From: Microbacterium sp. MYb72
Lineage (GTDB): Bacteria > Actinomycetota > Actinomycetes > Actinomycetales > Microbacteriaceae
Assembly (NCBI RefSeq): GCF_002979415.1
Contig: NZ_PCOT01000018.1
Span: 1-64,000, forward strand
Direction of reading: 5' to 3'
DNA: 64,000 nucleotides
Shown one piece after another: positions 1 through 6,780 of the stretch; positions within the stretch are counted from its first letter, which is position 1, and the number at the start of each line of letters is the position of its first letter. Under the pieces are notes generated by a model that saw only the letters and a list, made by a program, of their open reading frames with translations, had not been told where the DNA came from and did not search any database. The position numbers and the translations under genes were made by a program.

Positions 1-41
1 AGGTGCCGACTGATGGCGTGCGCGCGCAGTGTGAGGATCGA

Positions 42-431
42 CTACCAGATGGGTGAGGCGACGACCGTGCGGTCTGTGTCGGCGGGAGCCTCGGTCGCGG
101 ACTGTCCGCGGAGCTTGGCGCGCGCCTCGGCGAGCGTCATGTCGCTCTTGAACTGGTTGCACTTGCGGTGCATGAGGTGGCAGTTGGATCGCTCGTAAGG
201 TGAGCCGCCTCGGGAGCGAGGGATGTCCTCGTCCACTTCACCGCGCATCGGGTGCGGGATGCAGCCTATGCAGTCACGGTGCGGGCATCGCTTTCCATGC
301 TCTCCGAGGATGAAGGTGAGCGTCTTGTCGACCGGGTTGTCGCACAGTGCGCAGTCGTGCTCGTCGGCCTTCACCCGCTTCACCAGCGAGCGACGCCGTG
401 CACCGTTCGCGTTGACGGCAGGCGTGGTCAT
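42..431 (-). CDS. HNH endonuclease (phage)
   Basis: A 129-aa protein with an HNH nuclease layout: a CxxC zinc pair (CALC) near residue 28, a second CPHRDC/CIGC cluster, a GEVDEDIPRSRGG segment carrying the acidic and Arg residues, then NCHLMHRKCNQFKSD, which is the typical HxxCN end of an HNH motif. Such proteins cut DNA, and phage versions often lie beside the terminase and assist packaging; whether terminase is next cannot be seen because the window ends. The start at 431 is preferred to the ATG at 452 because a purine-rich AGAGGGGG lies 5-12 nt upstream of 431. It is the leftmost leftward gene in the window and is separated from the rest of the leftward operon by rightward genes. Confidence 0.85.
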   Translation of the reverse strand: MTTPAVNANGARRRSLVKRVKADEHDCALCDNPVDKTLTFILGEHGKRCPHRDCIGCIPHPMRGEVDEDIPRSRGGSPYERSNCHLMHRKCNQFKSDMTLAEARAKLRGQSATEAPADTDRTVVASPIW

Positions 432-442
432 TCCGCCCCCTC

Positions 443-472
443 TTGCATTCATGCATCGTCACGATGTATGAT
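443..472 (+). promoter_or_regulatory. Rightward promoter overlapped by a 21-bp palindrome
   Basis: A -35-like TTGCAT (443-448) and a -10-like TATGAT (467-472) are 18 bp apart and point at the small gene at 501. Between and over them lies a near-perfect palindrome at 450-470 (CATGCATCGT-C-ACGATGTATG, one mismatched pair), a likely operator. It also covers the alternative ATG (452) of the divergent HNH gene, so a bound protein could act on both sides. The palindrome is seen; its role is inferred. Confidence 0.5.
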
Positions 473-500
473 TAAGGTACAACAACAGAGAGGAGGAAGG

Positions 501-608
501 ATGGACAGGCTTCCCGAGCTGATCGCCTCGATCGCCGCCCTGGTCGCCGCAACGGCCGGACTGATCGAAGCACTCAAGCCCCGGAAGAAGCGGAAACGCA
601 GGAAGTGA
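501..608 (+). CDS. Small basic-tailed membrane peptide
   Basis: A 35-aa ORF with an excellent Shine-Dalgarno (GAGGAGGAAGG directly before the ATG). A short acidic start leads into a hydrophobic helix of about 20 residues (roughly 7-24) and a strongly basic C-terminus (KPRKKRKRRK). It is followed at once by a perfect intrinsic-terminator hairpin and preceded by its own promoter, so it looks like a complete one-gene transcription unit. Function is unknown; a phage membrane-acting peptide or cargo gene is possible. The RBS, terminator and membrane-like composition argue that it is real despite its size. Confidence 0.6.
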   Translation: MDRLPELIASIAALVAATAGLIEALKPRKKRKRRK

Positions 609-613
609 GGAAA

Positions 614-648
614 GGGGATCGGAGCTAGAACAAGTAGCTCCGATCCCC
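614..648 (+). terminator. Perfect 14-bp stem terminator
   Basis: GGGGATCGGAGCTA (614-627) pairs perfectly with TAGCTCCGATCCCC (635-648) around the 7-nt loop GAACAAG, five bases after the stop of the 35-aa gene. No strong T tract follows. Confidence 0.75.
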
Positions 649-674
649 GCCTTCCAGTATCCATCCAAACCACC

Positions 675-827
675 ATGAACCGACCACTCACCTACGCGGG
701 CTCAGCGCTCGCATTCGCCGCCGCCGTCTTCGCATTCACCGCGGGGGCGACGTTCGCCGGCATCCTCGCCGTGGCCGCCGGCGTCGCCACCATCACAGCC
801 CTACTGCTGAAGGGACAGCCGGAGTGA
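675..827 (+). CDS. Small two-helix membrane protein
   Basis: A 50-aa ORF starting MNRPLTYAG and ending LLLKGQPE. It is almost wholly hydrophobic and rich in Ala, Phe and Gly, which fits two short membrane segments (about residues 8-24 and 27-45). Its TGA overlaps the GTG of the next gene (GTGA junction), typical of coupled phage genes. There is no obvious Shine-Dalgarno before ATG 675, so translation may be leaderless or weak. No family is recognised. The overlap with a plausible downstream gene is the main support. Confidence 0.5.
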   Translation: MNRPLTYAGSALAFAAAVFAFTAGATFAGILAVAAGVATITALLLKGQPE

Positions 828-1057
828 TCACGTACCTGTCACGCACCCAAGTCGCCGAACGCATCGGCGTGAACCCGTCATCGCTCGGACGGTACAAGCT
901 CCCCGAGCCCGACGCGATGATCGGCGACGTCCGAGGATGGCTCCCCAGGACCATCGACGCCTGGCATGCAGCACGCCCCGGACGCGGTGCAGGCGCAGGT
1001 CGGAAGCCCCGTCGGGCCGCATCGCCGAAGGCCGCGAGCATGTCCGGATCCATGTAG
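824..1057 (+). CDS. Small helix-turn-helix DNA-binding protein
   Basis: A 77-aa protein beginning with GTG at 824, coupled to the preceding gene by a 4-base overlap and with GCCGGAG just upstream as a possible ribosome site. The N-terminal half (SRTQVAERIGVNPSSLGRYKLPEPDAMIG, about residues 6-34) has the form of a MerR/AlpA-type winged helix used by phage excisionases and small regulators. Next comes a GWLPRTIDAWHAARPGRG segment, then a low-complexity Arg/Ala/Ser tail. A role as excisionase (recombination directionality factor) or regulator is possible, but it lies 15 kb from the integrase, so this stays open. Confidence 0.6.
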   Translation: MITYLSRTQVAERIGVNPSSLGRYKLPEPDAMIGDVRGWLPRTIDAWHAARPGRGAGAGRKPRRAASPKAASMSGSM

Positions 1058-1096
1058 TCGAGAGCTCCTCGACGATCGCCGATTCGACCACCCCGC

Positions 1097-1108
1097 TACG
1101 CTCTCGAC
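1097..1108 (+). promoter_or_regulatory. Leaderless -10 box of the 1109 gene
   Basis: TACGCT at 1097-1102 followed by exactly six bases and then ATG 1109. It matches the TAnnnT-N6/7-start layout of the other leaderless genes in this window. Confidence 0.5.
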
Positions 1109-1498
1109 ATGCTCTCATTCATCGCCGCCGCAGTTCCCACGGTCGGCGGACTCTATGTTGCCTGGTCGATGCTGATCGAGTACACGCGGGCCGCTCATAC
1201 CGCGCGCGTGTTCGAACGCATCGAGCAGCGGTACAACACAGATCGCGCGGCAATCAGCATGGAGGAGCTCGGCGCCGCCGAATACGAACGACAGACGACG
1301 GCACTCGGCGAAACCCGACGCAACCTCATGCGGAAGAACGGTCTTGATCCGTACATGGGCACACGCAAGGCGCTCAACGCGTCCGGGAAACCTCAACCGC
1401 CGCGCTCAGTTGACCTCCGGCGCCAGTGGGTTCTGCTCGTCACATCTACCGCCGGCGTGATTCTCGTCGCAATCGACGTCGCGACCTCGGCTGGCTAA
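1109..1498 (+). CDS. Membrane protein with N- and C-terminal helices
   Basis: A 129-aa protein of unknown family. A membrane helix at about residues 3-24 is followed by a charged cytoplasmic-type middle (residues 25-103, with TARVFERIEQRYNTDR and ETRRNLMRKNGLDPYMGTR) and a second helix at about 106-126. It has its own TAnnnT-type leaderless promoter and a hairpin terminator just after the stop, so it is an independent unit facing the leftward early operon. That layout is typical of lysogen-expressed cargo genes; superinfection exclusion or defence is a guess only. Confidence 0.6.
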   Translation: MLSFIAAAVPTVGGLYVAWSMLIEYTRAAHTARVFERIEQRYNTDRAAISMEELGAAEYERQTTALGETRRNLMRKNGLDPYMGTRKALNASGKPQPPRSVDLRRQWVLLVTSTAGVILVAIDVATSAG

Positions 1499-1504
1499 CG
1501 ACGA

Positions 1505-1529
1505 AAGCCCCGCCGGATCGGCAGGGCTT
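1505..1529. terminator. Hairpin between convergent units
   Basis: AAGCCCCGCC (1505-1514) pairs with GGCAGGGCTT (1520-1529), one mismatch, loop GGATC. It can end the rightward 1109 gene and could also serve the leftward HEPN-like gene that ends at 1574. Confidence 0.65.
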
Positions 1530-1573
1530 CGGTCACAATTCAAGTGCAAGCACAGCTTAACACGTTCCGATCG

Positions 1574-2332
1574 TCACACGGGGCCAATGACGGCATCGGG
1601 TTCCAGGGTGTCGATGACGTCTTCATAGATCCGAATCAGCTTGCCGGCCGTGTCTGCGAAATCCTGCGCCAACCAGTCCGTGAGCACGAACCGATCCAAG
1701 TCATGCACCATGCGATTCCGGAGCTCCTGCAACCGCACCCCAAGCTCGAATGCCTCGGAGCTGATCAGCCCACGCTCAAGTAGCTGGCCCCCAAGGAACC
1801 CGAGATTCTGAGCCGGCCCAGGGCTGAATCCGAGGCGTTGCCCCAAACGCGCAGCTGTCCGCTCAAGCCGGCTCCATGCGTTCATCATGTTCCAGTAGTT
1901 CACCGCTTCACCAGCCGCGGAGCCGGACGCATCACCCGACGCATTCACGTGATAGATCCTCAGCTTTCGCGACGGCGCAGTCGCCGATGCGGGCACGTTG
2001 CTCGCCGCTGGGATGTCGTCGCTGTCGTCACGAACTGTCCCGGGGTCGTCTTCTCCCTGTGCGCTCGGATCCGCCGCGTCTTGCTCCAACTCGGGTACGG
2101 GCTTCTCGTTGAGTTCGCGAGCATCGTGTTCTAGTCGCTGTGTCAGCACGACCTTGCCTCCGAAACCCGATGCCTCGCGGATCCGAGAGAGAACGTCCAC
2201 GATCGTCCGCTTGTACGCGAACGCGAGCACAATGACGACGAGCGGCCACGCCACGACCTTCAAGTACTCGAGGAGCAGCAGCGCTCCTTTGCCGAGCAAC
2301 TCGACGATGGTGGTCACGACGACAGGATCCAT
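1574..2332 (-). CDS. Membrane-anchored HEPN-like protein
   Basis: A 252-aa protein from ATG 2332, with a membrane helix at about residues 22-42 (LEYLKVVAWPLVVIVLAFAY), a disordered acidic linker (about 75-118) and a helical C-terminal domain. In that domain LRNRMVH (R205-N206-x3-H210) fits the Rx4-6H signature of HEPN domains, the fold of many RNase toxins and defence effectors and of DUF4145-like proteins. The ATG overlaps the stop of an upstream 15-codon ORF (TGATG). The frame is open further upstream to 2479, but that stretch is basic low-complexity sequence without a ribosome site. Nuclease activity is inferred from one motif only. Confidence 0.6.
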   Translation of the reverse strand: MDPVVVTTIVELLGKGALLLLEYLKVVAWPLVVIVLAFAYKRTIVDVLSRIREASGFGGKVVLTQRLEHDARELNEKPVPELEQDAADPSAQGEDDPGTVRDDSDDIPAASNVPASATAPSRKLRIYHVNASGDASGSAAGEAVNYWNMMNAWSRLERTAARLGQRLGFSPGPAQNLGFLGGQLLERGLISSEAFELGVRLQELRNRMVHDLDRFVLTDWLAQDFADTAGKLIRIYEDVIDTLEPDAVIGPV

Positions 2333-2379
2333 CAGGCCAGTATGTCGGACGGGCCGCTCGGCGCGTGTCTCGGAATCAT
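2332..2379 (-). CDS. 15-codon leader-like ORF
   Basis: ATG 2379 has a strong GGGAGGGAG site five bases upstream and encodes MIPRHAPSGPSDILA. Its stop overlaps the start of the HEPN-like gene (TGATG), and its start overlaps the stop of the preceding small gene (ATGA). It may simply couple translation into the HEPN-like gene, which lacks a Shine-Dalgarno of its own. Confidence 0.35.
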   Translation of the reverse strand: MIPRHAPSGPSDILA

Positions 2380-2528
2380 CGCCGCTCCCTCCCATCCTCG
2401 TGATTCCACTCGTCGGCGGACGTGCCGCACGTGTGGTCTTGCTGATCGCTGTCGCACCCGCATTCGAGCGAGTACGCATCCGACTCGTCCCAGCCCTCCT
2501 CCGGCCACTGCGGGTTGACGTGCGTCAT
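2376..2528 (-). CDS. Small acidic Cys-containing phage protein
   Basis: A 50-aa ORF (starts MTHVNPQWPEEGWDESDAYS, then LECGCDSDQQDHTCG, ends EDGRERR). It is linked by ATGA overlaps to the gene before it and the ORF after it, which strongly supports translation as part of the leftward operon. The CxC...C cluster could bind a metal. It has no recognised family. Confidence 0.55.
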   Translation of the reverse strand: MTHVNPQWPEEGWDESDAYSLECGCDSDQQDHTCGTSADEWNHEDGRERR

Positions 2529-3322
2529 CCGTGCGCATCGTGTTCTGTGGTCTGGTTCTGGACCAGCCCTGCTGCCTTCTTCTCGCTCAGCCGCTCGCGC
2601 GTAGCGATGAGCTCTTCACGCCGGAACTGCCGCACCGGGATACCCGCGATCACGAACGTTCCCGCGACGTCGATTTCCTCCCGCTTGATCCATCGCCGGA
2701 GCGTCGAGTCGCTGCCCGCGATCCTGACGGCATCCGCCCACCCGACGATCGGGTCGCCCCACTCAGGGATCGGCACCGCGGCGTCGCGAGCGGGATCGAT
2801 CTCCTCGGCCGGCGACCATGCGGGTTCGCCCTTCGTGCGTCGCTCGACGCCCCACTTCGCCATCGCATCTGCGACAGACCACGCCGGCCGCTCCCCCGCG
2901 ACCTCGGGGTGGACGTCGAGCACGACCTCACCCAGCCACGTGATGACCGTGAGGTCGTTCGAGTAGTCCGACAGGGTCACATGCCACCACGGGGACAGCT
3001 GCTCGAGCGCGGCGATCGCGTCCAGAAGGTCCGCATCGACCGGCGCCGGCGCCTCCACCGACGACGACCGGCCGCCCGGCGCCTTATCCGTCGGCGTCGC
3101 CTTCATCGGATCCGCCAGCGAGCAGATCCGGCCCAGCAGGTCCGGGCCATCGGCGAGCAGCGCCCGCATCCGCCCGAAGCACCGATCACAGATCAGAGAC
3201 CCCTCACGGCACTCACGCTCAGCACAACCCCAGCACGCGCCACCGTCCGGCGCGGTGCCGTCGCACGACGCATAGTGCACTCCCCGCTGCGTGCATCCAC
3301 GGATGCAGGTGCGCTCAGACAT
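2525..3322 (-). CDS. Cys-rich, winged-helix phage protein
   Basis: A 265-aa protein starting MSERTCIRGC at ATG 3322, with AGGGGAG upstream and an 8-base overlap with the preceding gene. The N-terminus has eight Cys in a zinc-ribbon-like spacing (CIRGC, CDG, CWGCAEREC, CDRC, residues about 6-48). The middle is acidic and contains aromatic patches. The C-terminus (about 210-250: RIAGSDSTLRRWIKREEIDV ... VRQFRREELIATRERL) resembles a MerR-type HTH with a following helix. Such proteins are common, without known function, in the early regions of actinobacterial phages; DNA binding is inferred. The frame extends upstream to 3535 but only through sequence antisense to the true neighbour. Confidence 0.65.
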   Translation of the reverse strand: MSERTCIRGCTQRGVHYASCDGTAPDGGACWGCAERECREGSLICDRCFGRMRALLADGPDLLGRICSLADPMKATPTDKAPGGRSSSVEAPAPVDADLLDAIAALEQLSPWWHVTLSDYSNDLTVITWLGEVVLDVHPEVAGERPAWSVADAMAKWGVERRTKGEPAWSPAEEIDPARDAAVPIPEWGDPIVGWADAVRIAGSDSTLRRWIKREEIDVAGTFVIAGIPVRQFRREELIATRERLSEKKAAGLVQNQTTEHDAHG

Positions 3323-3662
3323 CGCTCTCCCCTTCCTGCTCCCACCTGGGGTACATCCGGTCGAGGCGGCGCAGGGCGGCTGCCGCCGAGTTGCGGATCT
3401 TCCGATCCAAGTAACGGCGGAGACCTTCGAACTGCACGTCGACGTCGCTGAGCGGTCGCCCCAGGTCGATCGAGGCGTACACCTGACATGCGGTGACCGG
3501 GTGCATGATGATCGCGCCAAGCCAGGGTGCGTCAAGGAACGCTCCGGCCTTCGACGTCACGAACACACCACGCTTGATGAACTGGGACTCGATGATCGGG
3601 ACGCCGTCGAGCGCGCGGCGACCGTGGGCGGAGCATCGGCCCTGCATGCACGCCTCACACAT
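3315..3662 (-). CDS. Conserved phage protein, function unknown
   Basis: A 115-aa protein from ATG 3662 that overlaps both neighbours by 8 bases. It begins with a Cys-rich segment ([14 protein letters not shown]) and continues with a folded-looking part containing FLDAPWLGAIIMHPVTACQVYASIDLGRP and a helical basic end (YLDRKIRNSAAAALRRLDRMYPRW). No family is recognised; position and tight coupling support a real early phage gene. Confidence 0.6.
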   Translation of the reverse strand: MCEACMQGRCSAHGRRALDGVPIIESQFIKRGVFVTSKAGAFLDAPWLGAIIMHPVTACQVYASIDLGRPLSDVDVQFEGLRRYLDRKIRNSAAAALRRLDRMYPRWEQEGESDV

Positions 3663-4404
3663 CGCACACCCCCGCCCGCCACCGACGCTTCTGCTCGGTC
3701 GGTGCCTGGTCCTCGCGCCGTCGGCTCGGGGTGTCCCAGCTGCCGCCACCCGCGAGGCCGTCCTCGTGCCAGCCGGCCGCGCGCAGTGATGCACCCGACT
3801 CAGTCGCCAGCGTGTACGTGATGATCTTGTGCGGCTCGTATCCGAGGGCGATGCCCGCGCGGCGCAGTGCGCCGTAGATCATCGAGCACGCGTTGCGCGT
3901 CCCATCAGTGCACACGCGCACGACCTCGAGGTATCCCTCACGGTCGAGCACACGCGAGACCGGCCGCCCCGCGATGCCGACGCCGCGGATGCGCTGCGCC
4001 TCGTCGACGACCGAGACGCTGAACTTGTGCCCGCGACTCGCCTTGTGGTGTCGGTGATGATCGATGACGAACGCGTTCGCCTCCTTCAGGCCGATCGGCC
4101 CCACCTTCAGGGCGGGCCGGTCAGTCGCCAAGCGGTCCATGACCTCCCTCTGCCACGGCAAGAGCGGTGCCTCGAGCGCTGCCGCGACATCATCTGTACG
4201 CCAGGACGCGAGCGGCCGGGGCAGGAACTCCACCTGCACCGCGGTTGTGCCCGCCTCGATGTCATGGCCCACGACGTGCACCTGGATCGGTACCGGCCCC
4301 ACGCACACGCAGTCGTCGACCTCGTCGGGATCCTTCGACACCGAGATGATCCCTGACCCCTTGCAGTGCACACAGTTCGGGCGCGGCTCAGAAAGGCGTG
4401 TCAT
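3655..4404 (-). CDS. XF1762-like (GNAT-type) phage protein
   Basis: A 249-aa protein from ATG 4404 (GGGGGAG upstream), overlapping the ssb stop. An N-terminal zinc-knuckle-like motif (CVHCKGSG ... CVCVGP, residues about 11-36) precedes a domain from about residue 110 whose sequence ([69 protein letters not shown]) matches the XF1762 family of phage proteins, distant relatives of N-acetyltransferases. The substrate is unknown; in phages this family is usually found beside replication and recombination genes, as here. Confidence 0.65.
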   Translation of the reverse strand: MTRLSEPRPNCVHCKGSGIISVSKDPDEVDDCVCVGPVPIQVHVVGHDIEAGTTAVQVEFLPRPLASWRTDDVAAALEAPLLPWQREVMDRLATDRPALKVGPIGLKEANAFVIDHHRHHKASRGHKFSVSVVDEAQRIRGVGIAGRPVSRVLDREGYLEVVRVCTDGTRNACSMIYGALRRAGIALGYEPHKIITYTLATESGASLRAAGWHEDGLAGGGSWDTPSRRREDQAPTEQKRRWRAGVCDV

Positions 4405-4858
4405 CACCGAAGCTCCCCCACTCCCCTGCAGGCGGCTCAGACGTCGCCCACTGCTCCTCGACCGGGGCGGATGCCGTCGGCCGCTGTGGACCACCGGTCG
4501 ACGCCGCGCGCGTCACCTGAGCTGTTACGTAGCGCAGAGAGGGGCCGATCTCGTCGACCTCCAGCTCGATCGCCGTGCGCTGGACGCCCTCACGGTCCTG
4601 GTAGGCACGCTGACGAAGTCGGCCGGTCGCGATGACCCGCATGCCCTTCATGAGCGACCCGGCGACGTGCTCGGCGAACTCACGCCACACGGACGCGCGG
4701 AGGAACAGCGCTTCGCCGTCCTTCCACTCGCCGTCCTTCAGCGTGCGAGGCGTGCTCGCGATCGTGAAGTTCGCCACCGGGAGACCGTTCTGCGTGTAGC
4801 GGAGCTCGGGGTCAGCGGTCAGGTTGCCGACGACGGTGATCACGGTCTCGCCGGCCAT
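4388..4858 (-). CDS. ssb: Single-stranded DNA-binding protein
   Basis: A 156-aa OB-fold SSB. Residues 1-115 carry the family pattern ([72 protein letters not shown]); a flexible Gly/Pro/Glu linker then ends in the acidic tip DDTPF. That tip is a variant of the canonical DDDIPF used to recruit repair and replication partners. It coats single-stranded DNA during phage replication and recombination and probably works with the exonuclease and RecT-like protein further up the same operon. The start overlaps the stop of the upstream gene (TGATG). Confidence 0.95.
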   Translation of the reverse strand: MAGETVITVVGNLTADPELRYTQNGLPVANFTIASTPRTLKDGEWKDGEALFLRASVWREFAEHVAGSLMKGMRVIATGRLRQRAYQDREGVQRTAIELEVDEIGPSLRYVTAQVTRAASTGGPQRPTASAPVEEQWATSEPPAGEWGSFGDDTPF

Positions 4859-5058
4859 CAGCGCTCCTCCCCCGCCATCGGCTCGACGTGAACGCGGATC
4901 GCGGCACGCTCGAAGAAGTCGGTCGGCAACTCGATCTCGAGCGGCATGACCACGTCACCGTCTCGGGTCACCGCGTCCCGGGTCCTGGCGAGCTTCACGA
5001 CCGCGAACCGGTCATACCCGCTCTTCCTCAGGTGCAGATACACCGTCTTCCTGCTCAT
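4858..5058 (-). CDS. Small phage protein upstream of ssb
   Basis: A 66-aa protein ([28 protein letters not shown]...) without a recognised family. It has a beta-rich look with alternating basic and hydrophobic residues and no membrane segment. It is coupled to ssb by TGATG and overlaps the gene before it by 4 bases, so it is almost certainly translated; a role in single-strand DNA metabolism is only suggested by position. Confidence 0.6.
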   Translation of the reverse strand: MSRKTVYLHLRKSGYDRFAVVKLARTRDAVTRDGDVVMPLEIELPTDFFERAAIRVHVEPMAGEER

Positions 5059-5354
5059 GATGCTGTCCTCTCGACGTGGCGGCCCTCGCCGCGATGGAAC
5101 GGGTTCGCCGGGAGCCCGAGCTCTCGGCGGATGGCGGCGATGCGCCAGTTCGGCATGCCGAGACGCTCAGCGATGACGGCGTCTTGCAAGCCGGCGCGCA
5201 CGAGGTGCTCGACGCGTGATGTCGCGGTGTCCTTCCACGGCATGAGCTCGAGCGTCGCCGCGAGGATCAGCTGCGGAATGCGCACACCCTGCTGCTCGGC
5301 GACGCCGACGAGCCGCGCCCAGTCGGCATCCGGGATGTTCAGTTCGACCTTCAT
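5055..5354 (-). CDS. Putative HTH phage protein
   Basis: A 99-aa protein with a GAGGAGA ribosome site before ATG 5354. Residues 45-85 (RVEHLVRAGLQDAVIAERLGMPNWRIAAIRRELGLPAN) form a plausible helix-turn-helix of the kind that scores as a terminase-small-subunit or sigma-like HTH. The N-terminus (MKVELNIPDADWARLVGVAEQQGVRIPQLI) resembles a ribbon-helix-helix-like start. Probably a small DNA-binding protein; no target can be named. It overlaps the next gene by ATGA. Confidence 0.6.
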   Translation of the reverse strand: MKVELNIPDADWARLVGVAEQQGVRIPQLILAATLELMPWKDTATSRVEHLVRAGLQDAVIAERLGMPNWRIAAIRRELGLPANPFHRGEGRHVERTAS

Positions 5355-5364
5355 CTCGTTCTCC

Positions 5365-6021
5365 TCAGAACGTCTCGTCGGGCCACTCGGCGCCCTGCTC
5401 GTACTCGGTCATCTGCTGCGTGTAGCGCTCCTGCGCGATGAACTTGTCGTGCTGGCGGCGCGCAGTCCCGCAGGGTCCGCAGTCCTCGAAGCGACCGTGC
5501 GGGTGATCGGGGCATCCGATGGGCGGAGCATCCAGCAGCAACGGCCGTTTCGGACGCCGGGGGCCGCGCTCCTGCTCGGCCCGCCAGCGCGCCCACTCGC
5601 TCTCCCGCTCGGCGCTCTCGACCTGCACCCTCTCCCGCGCCCGCGCGCCCGCTCCCCCCACAGCCGCGAACGTTCGCGAAGGTTCGCGCGGTGGCTCCGG
5701 AGCATCCGACGACGCGAGCCGCGCGTCGACGCGGAGCGGGCGCCGTAGCGCGATCCACTCCGAGCCCTGCTCCTCGTAGATCGTCAGGAACCCGGAGTCG
5801 GCGAGCATCAGCAGGTGATCGATCACTAGATCCGTCGCCGCCTGCCCCGGGTAGATCGCCGCCGCGATGAGCTCCGGCACGAGCTCGCACCGGCCCAGCG
5901 GGTCCGTCGCCGTCGTCCACAACCCGATCGCGGTCGGTTTCGACTCGTGCGGGGCGCGCAGGTACCCCGGCCACCGCATGTCCTCCGCGCTGATCCGCCG
6001 CTGCACGCTCCTCGTTGACAC
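5365..6021 (-). CDS. Replication-region phage protein (winged helix-like)
   Basis: A 218-aa protein read from GTG 6021, with GAAGGGAAG about 10 nt upstream. Its first ~115 residues (AEDMRWPGYLRAPHESKPTA, ELIAAAIYPGQAATDLVIDHLLMLADSGFLTIYEEQGSEWIAL) look like the winged-helix N-terminal domain seen in phage replication-initiation or transcription-accessory proteins. The rest is Arg/Glu-rich, then a short Cys/His cluster (GCPDHPHGRFEDCGPCG) near residue 180. The same DNA is also open in the frame of the upstream gene, so a frameshift between the two is possible. Confidence 0.6.
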   Translation of the reverse strand: MSTRSVQRRISAEDMRWPGYLRAPHESKPTAIGLWTTATDPLGRCELVPELIAAAIYPGQAATDLVIDHLLMLADSGFLTIYEEQGSEWIALRRPLRVDARLASSDAPEPPREPSRTFAAVGGAGARARERVQVESAERESEWARWRAEQERGPRRPKRPLLLDAPPIGCPDHPHGRFEDCGPCGTARRQHDKFIAQERYTQQMTEYEQGAEWPDETF

Positions 6022-6376
6022 CCTGATCGCTTCCCTTCGCGAATCCCTCGAACACCAGATCGATCGCGAGCCGCAGGTGCTCGTCGTCGACCTCGAAACA
6101 CTCCGTCCACCCACGGCCCTGAAACAGCAACCGGCGGGCCTCAAGCTCGGAGCGGAACGCCAGCGGGAACCAGCGCCGCAGAATCCGCAACGCCTCCGTC
6201 TCCCACGACGCATCCGTGCCCCGAGCGAGCACGACCACCTGACCGCCCGAGATGGTCATCTCCTGCACCCGGGAGAACCGCCAGGCGCGGCCGACCTTCA
6301 GCACGTGACGACCCTCGCCGCGCTCATCCGCCCAGACGACGACGTACGTCATCGCGAACTTCGGCATGGCGCTCAT
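6022..6376 (-). CDS. GIY-YIG-like nuclease domain, no stop in its own frame here
   Basis: From ATG 6376 (ATGA overlap with the gene before) the frame encodes about 118 aa that look like a GIY-YIG/T5orf172-type domain: YVVVWADERGEGRHVLKVGRAWRFSRVQ, then ARRLLFQGRGWTECFEVD, where KVGRA...R and GWTE(C/W)F are family hallmarks. No stop codon occurs near 6022; the frame stays open to 5351, but everything past 6022 is out-of-frame antisense-like sequence over the next gene. The coordinates given cover only the convincing part. Either the stop was lost, or a +1 shift near 6020 joins it to the following gene. Confidence 0.5.
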
Positions 6377-6780
6377 GACTCCTGACCGCCTCGCTCATGC
6401 GTACGGTGCAGCGGTACGCCTGCACGGCGTGCAATCGCGTTTGCCCACTGGATCGCAACTGCCGCGGTCTGAACGAGCTCGGCATGCAGCCGCTCGGGGT
6501 CGTCTTCGGCCATCGCCTCGAAGACCTCTTCGAGCAGGATGTCGGCCCAGGTGCCGGGGCGGTCGCGCGTCTCGGGGTCGGTGAATCGCCACGATGTGCG
6601 ACCCTGCATCATGTAGCGGATGAGCGACGCCTCGTCGTCGTCGGCGATGCCGGTCGCGGTGTCCGCGAACAGCGGCATCGTGTCGGGCCCGGTGCCGTCA
6701 GGGTGGTTCTGCTCGCCCCATCTGAGATCCTGGCGGACGCATTCGAGGATGACGTCGGCGTGTGCTCCATTGGCCTTCAT
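6373..6780 (-). CDS. MazG-like nucleotide pyrophosphohydrolase
   Basis: A 135-aa protein from ATG 6780 (ATGA overlap). It shows the pattern of phage MazG-like proteins: an N-terminal RQDLRWGEQNHPDGTG, a helical core TWADILLEEVFEAMAEDDPERLHAELVQTAAVAIQWANAI, with the Glu-rich LLEEVFEA...AEL arrangement used to hold Mg2+ and a nucleotide. Such enzymes hydrolyse NTPs or dNTPs to monophosphates, and in phages they may clear (p)ppGpp-like or modified nucleotides. The second metal motif is incomplete relative to classical MazG (ELVQ rather than ExxD), so activity is not certain. The long upstream extension to 7017 is spurious. Confidence 0.6.
   Translation of the reverse strand: MKANGAHADVILECVRQDLRWGEQNHPDGTGPDTMPLFADTATGIADDDEASLIRYMMQGRTSWRFTDPETRDRPGTWADILLEEVFEAMAEDDPERLHAELVQTAAVAIQWANAIARRAGVPLHRTHERGGQES

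Noticed and set aside
2332..2538. 68-aa minus-strand ORF covering the 2376-2528 region
   Set aside because: Low-complexity Arg-rich sequence. The 50-aa frame with ATGA junctions on both sides is the better gene here; only its last 15 codons have a ribosome site.
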